From Psettodes erumei (Eukaryota > Chordata > Actinopteri > Pleuronectiformes > Psettodidae), in the NCBI GenBank assembly GCA_016785225.1, contig JAFBJZ010000660.1:4153001-4217000 (forward strand): DNA of 64,000 bases. The letters are read 5' to 3'. Positions 63,601-64,000 of the stretch are shown here, piece by piece. The stretch's first letter is position 1; each line of letters begins with the position of its first letter. The notes beneath the pieces are model-generated. The model worked only from the letters and a program-made list of their open reading frames with translations. It was not told the DNA's origin and did not search any database. Both the position numbers and the translations under genes were made by a program.

Positions 63601-64000
63601 GGCTTCTTAGCAAAGACTTATGCACTTGAGTTTCTTGAGGCTCAAGCTGCAACCGGAAGTCTTACAGATCTGGCCACAGGACAAACACACTCAGTTGTTG
63701 AGGCTCTGGAGAGAGGTTTTGTAGAGGCAAGCCTGAAAGATAAACTGATAGAGGCAGAGAAAGCTGTTATTGGCTACACCCATGCTGGCAAAAAGCTGTC
63801 TGTGTTTCAGGCAATGGAAGAAAGGGTTCTTGATAGATACAAAGGCAAGAAGATCCTTGAGGTCCAGGTTTCCACTGGAGGACTGATCAACCCAGAGATT
63901 GGTGTCAGGGTGCCAGCCAGCACTGCTGTTGATCAGGGTCTTTTGAACAAGGAGACTTTACAGAGTCTGTATGATCCAGTCAGCAACCCCAAAGGTTTCC
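19997..64000 (+). CDS. dst: Dystonin (BPAG1) cytolinker gene, 5' portion, runs off the right edge
   Basis: This spectraplakin/plakin joins actin, intermediate filaments and microtubules. Shared coding exons after the first exons are 37653-37714, 40177-40266, 43346-43423, 44527-44619 (CH1); 50068-50234, 50339-50451, 50561-50667 (CH2); then the plakin-domain exons from 50766 to 59082. Two epithelial-tail exons follow: 59877-62909 and 63091 to the edge. Every junction keeps phase and nearly every residue block aligns with human DST. At least five alternative first exons are present and are listed separately. The epithelial form alone has about 2,400 codons in view (human BPAG1e is about 2,650 residues). 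The long neuronal and muscle forms would skip from 59082 to spectrin-repeat exons beyond this window. The assignment as dst rather than macf1 or plec rests on the transmembrane exon, the isoform 1 exon and the neighbouring genes. Confidence 0.96.
20520..20551 (+). CDS. dst: dst isoform 2 exon, 32 nt
   Basis: A small exon flanked by tcctgtag and gtagga. It completes a valine codon and encodes GLRTHHFRSE, corresponding to human VLRSHHFRSE. It enters in phase 1 and leaves in phase 0. Confidence 0.85.
21800..21988 (+). CDS. dst: dst isoform 2 N-terminal linker exon
   Basis: 189 nt, phase 0-0, flanked by tttctcag and gtaggt. It encodes a basic, low-complexity linker beginning GFRHSPRHARRS and ending VLPEFYQSVQVTPTRKP. 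Human DST has the equivalent GFRASPRHLRRR and PEFYHSVQ blocks. No known domain is present. Confidence 0.88.
21989..25013 (+). other. dst intron, no exon seen
   Basis: 3.0 kb without a supported exon. It is mostly AT-rich; 24250-24600 and 24800-24950 are more GC- and CpG-rich and could belong to a promoter for a transcript starting in the next exon. Confidence 0.4.
25014..25227 (+). CDS. dst: dst exon with the GDTLPWNLP block, possible extra start
   Basis: 214 nt, entering in phase 0 and leaving in phase 1. It encodes the serine/acid-rich CSMSSSADFSDEDDYSAKSG followed by PAPGDTLPWNLPRHERSK and SVLDPAERAVLRIA. These blocks are shared by human DST isoform 2, by the corresponding MACF1 exon, and by the plectin 1 N-terminus. 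An internal ATG at 25050 (MSSSADFSDEDD) resembles the MACF1 start MSSSDEE and might be used as an independent start; that is inference only. Confidence 0.92.
26449..26503. repeat. (CA)n microsatellite in the 5' flank of the dst isoform 1 exon
   Basis: Imperfect CA/ACAT repeat that ends about 50 nt upstream of the ATG at 26554, so it probably lies inside that transcript's 5' UTR. Confidence 0.85.
26554..26641 (+). CDS. dst: dst first exon, short N-terminus (isoform 1 type)
   Basis: The ATG at 26554 opens 29 codons plus one base, ending AAATATAAAG followed by gtaggc, and joins in phase 1 to the exon at 37653 (DERDRVQKK). The peptide ends DEQEYLQAYEDVLEKYK. Human isoform 1 has EEQEYLQAYEDVLERYK, and a plectin start exon has the related sequence DFIQAYEEVREKYK. 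The frame is also open upstream of the ATG, but homology begins at the ATG. The 5' flank has a reverse CCAAT (cattgg) near 26365. Confidence 0.92.
33000..33230. repeat. Fragment of a teleost interspersed repeat
   Basis: The landmarks gacttttcctctggagccac, gaggttgatattt, caacaactgtggaatggatg and gatgatgaatcctaa occur in the order I recognise from a repeat common in percomorph genomes. The family name is not assigned. Boundaries are approximate. Confidence 0.5.
36444..36570 (+). CDS. dst: Candidate dst first exon of unassigned isoform
   Basis: The ATG at 36444 opens 42 codons plus one base, ending at TGCTGCATGG followed by gtcagt. The exit phase is 1, exactly what the CH1 exon at 37653 requires, so the product would read ...LMCCMDERDRVQKKTF. 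The peptide starts MASEYLSHGPPDSPQSLEQR and continues with a charged helix (MKYLLQTERERRTRLISL) and a CC pair. A pyrimidine tract plus cag ends at 36431, so an upstream non-coding exon may be spliced on. An internal cassette is excluded by phase. I do not recognise this N-terminus from any plakin isoform. Support is the open frame, donor, phase match and position. Confidence 0.62.
37035..37055. repeat. (CTA)n microsatellite
   Basis: Seven CTA units in the dst intron. Confidence 0.85.
37653..44619 (+). CDS. dst: dst CH1 exons of the actin-binding domain
   Basis: Four exons: 37653-37714 (DERDRVQKKTFTKWINQHLL), 40177-40266 (VRKHINDLYEDLRDGHNLIS through SGDTL), 43346-43423 (PRERGRMRFHRLQNVQIALD through KRRQ) and 44527-44619 ([20 protein letters not shown] through ILHFQ). 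Together they encode calponin-homology domain 1 of the tandem CH actin-binding domain. Identity to human DST is nearly complete. All internal junctions after the first are phase 0, which allows small cassettes between them; one such candidate lies at 42065. Confidence 0.96.
38240..38283. repeat. (GT)n microsatellite
   Basis: An uninterrupted run of about 22 GT units in the intron between the first two CH1 exons. Confidence 0.95.
38505..38880. repeat. Teleost interspersed repeat copy
   Basis: The order of landmarks is gatgatgaatcctac, gactttttctctattgccac, tggttgacagttgtggcttt, aactactggatgg, then gttagcatgctagcaac, cctgctaacatcagc, tgttagcatttagctc and gtacagcctcaca. This is the left-to-right order of a repeat I know as widespread in percomorph genomes. 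It shares the gatgatgaatccta module with the copy near 33.1 kb. No coding capacity; probably a non-autonomous element. Boundaries are approximate. Confidence 0.6.
41994..42015. repeat. (GT)n tract upstream of the dst micro-exon
   Basis: About eleven GT units ending 49 nt before the 12-codon exon at 42065. In RNA this is a UG tract. Confidence 0.9.
42065..42100 (+). CDS. dst: dst 12-codon cassette exon, plectin-insert type
   Basis: Flanked by a pyrimidine-rich tract ending taag and by gtgagt, this 36-nt, phase 0-0 exon encodes PRERDFLKTLRL. Inserted between SGDTL and PRERGRMRFHRL it would lengthen CH1 by 12 residues. Plectin carries an alternative insert of the same length at exactly the same place, with the sequence PRERDVIRSSRL in human. 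The acceptor is weak (purines at -10 to -5), as expected for an optional exon. A second donor (GGG followed by gtacgt, after 42163) would keep the frame open and add about 21 further codons. I infer alternative use; no transcript evidence is available. Confidence 0.75.
45633..45673. repeat. (GT)n followed by a 13-G run
   Basis: Fourteen GT units run directly into thirteen consecutive G residues. Confidence 0.95.
47324..47378. repeat. GA-rich tract upstream of the dst isoform 3 exon
   Basis: Imperfect (GA)n with gagcgagc interruptions, 250 nt before the ATG at 47629. It may lie in the promoter or 5' UTR. Confidence 0.8.
47629..48360 (+). CDS. dst: dst first exon, myristoylation-type N-terminus (isoform 3 type)
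   Basis: The ATG at 47629 has a strong context (agcATGG). The 244-codon exon ends ACGCGAG followed by gtaaac, phase 0, and joins directly to the CH2 exon at 50068 (ISEIHVTGES). The N-terminus MGNICGCVRGPKEECYVDPK has Gly2 for N-myristoylation and Cys5/Cys7 for palmitoylation. The rest is basic and low in complexity, with RRYFQRKKRK and a six-arginine run near the end. Mouse dystonin isoform 3 is known to have a unique, potentially myristoylated N-terminus and only the second CH domain; position and sequence here fit that. The frame is open upstream of the ATG but lacks another in-frame ATG nearby. The product would lack CH1, so actin binding should be weak or altered. Confidence 0.85.
49155..49180. 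repeat. (GT)n microsatellite
   Basis: Short GT tract with one TTC interruption in the CH1-CH2 intron. Confidence 0.85.
50068..50667 (+). CDS. dst: dst CH2 exons of the actin-binding domain
   Basis: Exons are 50068-50234 (ISEIHVTGESEDMTAKERLL onward), 50339-50451 (PDLVDMSRVSTQTNRSNLEQ onward) and 50561-50667 (DVDVQSPDEKSVITYVSTLY onward). They encode the complete second calponin-homology domain, with phases 0, 2, 1 and 0. Both the full-length and the isoform 3 first exons splice into 50068. Confidence 0.96.
50766..59082 (+). CDS. dst: dst plakin domain exons (spectrin repeats with SH3)
   Basis: Exons are 50766-50885, 51263-51358, 51488-51615, 53118-53211, 53331-53485, 53578-54016, 54130-54258, 54399-54476, 54579-54740, 55031-55135, 55327-55422, 55505-55630, 55719-55871, 55977-56131, 56272-56398, 56487-56670, 57285-57442, 57536-57714, 57801-57939, 58029-58222, 58326-58488, 58569-58652, 58776-58883 and 58984-59082. 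They encode the array of spectrin repeats of the plakin domain. The SH3 segment spans the 55719 and 55977 exons ([20 protein letters not shown] through FTVPPPN). Exon 53578-54016 carries a Leu-Thr-Pro-rich insertion. The intron after 56670 starts with GC. The last exon ends RTEDEE, where human epithelial and neuronal forms diverge. In human the plakin domain of the epithelial form binds BP180 and integrin beta-4 at hemidesmosomes. Confidence 0.95.
52719..52725 (+). promoter_or_regulatory. TATA-like box of the dst epithelial promoter
   Basis: TATAAAT lies 148 nt upstream of the epithelial start codon. A transcription start near 52750 would give a 5' UTR of roughly 115 nt. Inferred from position and motif only. 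Confidence 0.45.
52867..53003 (+). CDS. dst: dst first exon, epithelial type (BPAG1e)
   Basis: The ATG at 52867 (ataagATGG) opens 45 codons plus two bases, ending GGATCCAG followed by gtgagg. The phase matches the plakin exon at 53118, giving YGSRLEMLQQIANRVQ. The peptide is Ser/Asn-rich: MAYLSGFSSVSNSSFTSFDS, later INSSVFLNNSIVYGS. Human BPAG1e starts with a similarly Ser-rich exon spliced at the identical residue (GHRLEMLQQIANRV), though the sequence itself is poorly conserved. Transcripts from here lack the actin-binding domain and begin in the plakin domain. Together with the coiled-coil and plakin-repeat exons at the right end, this gives the hemidesmosomal form. Confidence 0.85.
53731..53860 (+). 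repeat. dst: Leu-Thr-Pro-rich coding repeat in the dst plakin domain
   Basis: The frame encodes NLTPALTPALTPGG, then SLTPGLTPALTPGLQP, then a five-residue GGGGG-like stretch. Human has a looser Ser/Thr-Pro-rich version at the same place. It is a flexible linker between spectrin repeats rather than a folded domain. Confidence 0.85.
54314..54333. repeat. (AAT)n microsatellite
   Basis: Short AAT run in the dst intron at 54259-54398. Confidence 0.8.
59083..59876 (+). other. dst intron before the epithelial tail
   Basis: 794 nt, bounded by gtgaga and ttatag. I see no exon or repeat in it. For the neuronal and muscle forms this is the beginning of a larger intron that skips the epithelial tail. 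Confidence 0.7.
59877..62909 (+). CDS. dst: dst epithelial coiled-coil rod exon
   Basis: A single 3,033-nt exon (1,011 codons, phase 0-0), flanked by tattatag and gtatgg. It is almost entirely Glu/Lys/Gln/Leu-rich heptad sequence with very few prolines, typical of a long parallel coiled coil. The opening NRKAFEHAENAKRTESVELQ continues directly from RTEDEE of the plakin domain. In human BPAG1e the corresponding rod mediates dimerisation between the plakin domain and the filament-binding tail. Sequence identity to human is modest, so the assignment rests on position, composition and the plakin repeats that follow. The end (TAMQKMASSHKGAKYRGKDE) leaves the heptad pattern. Confidence 0.9.
63091..64000 (+). 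CDS. dst: dst epithelial tail exon with plakin repeats, cut by window end
   Basis: The exon opens after atctacag in phase 0 (MATMEKENSLEGLTQVKQDI) and is open to the window edge (303 codons). After a linker of about 110 residues it enters plakin/plectin repeats: LNEEVLHNLEMGLITIEEVQ, then ISFLEAAEKGFLAKTYALEF and LEAQAATGSLTDLATGQTHS, then LSVFQAMEERVLDRYKGKKI and VSTGGLINPEIGVRVPAST. These align closely with the first human BPAG1e plakin-repeat domain, the part that binds keratin intermediate filaments. The remaining repeats and the stop codon lie past 64000. Confidence 0.94.
   Translation, partial: MATMEKENSLEGLTQVKQDITEVIRSQSLHDSTAKKTLSSSTPTLVQKDVQNVTTHGYMSLCGPNETRSIITIMQPIKEACETANMSESLGVIYSTSQKLPELKGNANIQNLIRLKLLNEEVLHNLEMGLITIEEVQASLAQYFDKAATIAGVYVESSKKKISFLEAAEKGFLAKTYALEFLEAQAATGSLTDLATGQTHSVVEALERGFVEASLKDKLIEAEKAVIGYTHAGKKLSVFQAMEERVLDRYKGKKILEVQVSTGGLINPEIGVRVPASTAVDQGLLNKETLQSLYDPVSNPKGF

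Overview
The window is nuclear DNA from a ray-finned fish, most likely a percomorph teleost. The genes are split by GT-AG introns, most of them short. The encoded proteins match vertebrate RAB23, BAG2, ZNF451 and DST closely, and the gene order matches human 6p12.1 read in reverse. The introns also carry fragments of an interspersed repeat that I recognise from percomorph genomes. No bacterial, viral or CRISPR-type content was seen.

Layout. 1-3.8 kb: rab23 upstream region with a probable non-coding first exon. 3.8-5.4 kb (+): rab23, six coding exons, complete, followed by a long probable 3' UTR. 9.5-11.2 kb (-): bag2, three exons, complete. 12.9-17.4 kb (-): znf451, twelve coding exons, complete. 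The human neighbour BEND6 is not present between znf451 and dst. 20.0-64.0 kb (+): the 5' half of dst (dystonin/BPAG1), which runs off the right edge.

The dst locus is the main content. It has at least five alternative first coding exons: a transmembrane N-terminus at 20.0 kb; a short N-terminus at 26.55 kb matching human BPAG1 isoform 1; a start exon at 36.4 kb that I cannot match to a described isoform; an N-myristoylation-type exon at 47.6 kb placed between the two calponin-homology (CH) domains; and an epithelial-type (BPAG1e) exon at 52.9 kb behind a TATA-like box. They feed into shared exons for CH1, CH2 and the plakin domain. The window then enters the epithelial-type tail: one 3,033-nt coiled-coil exon and an exon of plakin repeats cut by the window end. 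The spectrin-repeat exons of the neuronal and muscle forms must lie beyond 64 kb. A 12-codon exon at 42.07 kb matches in size and position the alternative actin-binding-domain insert of plectin.

Exon boundaries were placed by hand from splice signals, reading-frame phase and remembered human proteins. All coding exons joined in phase. Two introns (one in znf451, one in dst) start with GC rather than GT. UTRs, transcription starts and polyadenylation sites are inferred and less certain.
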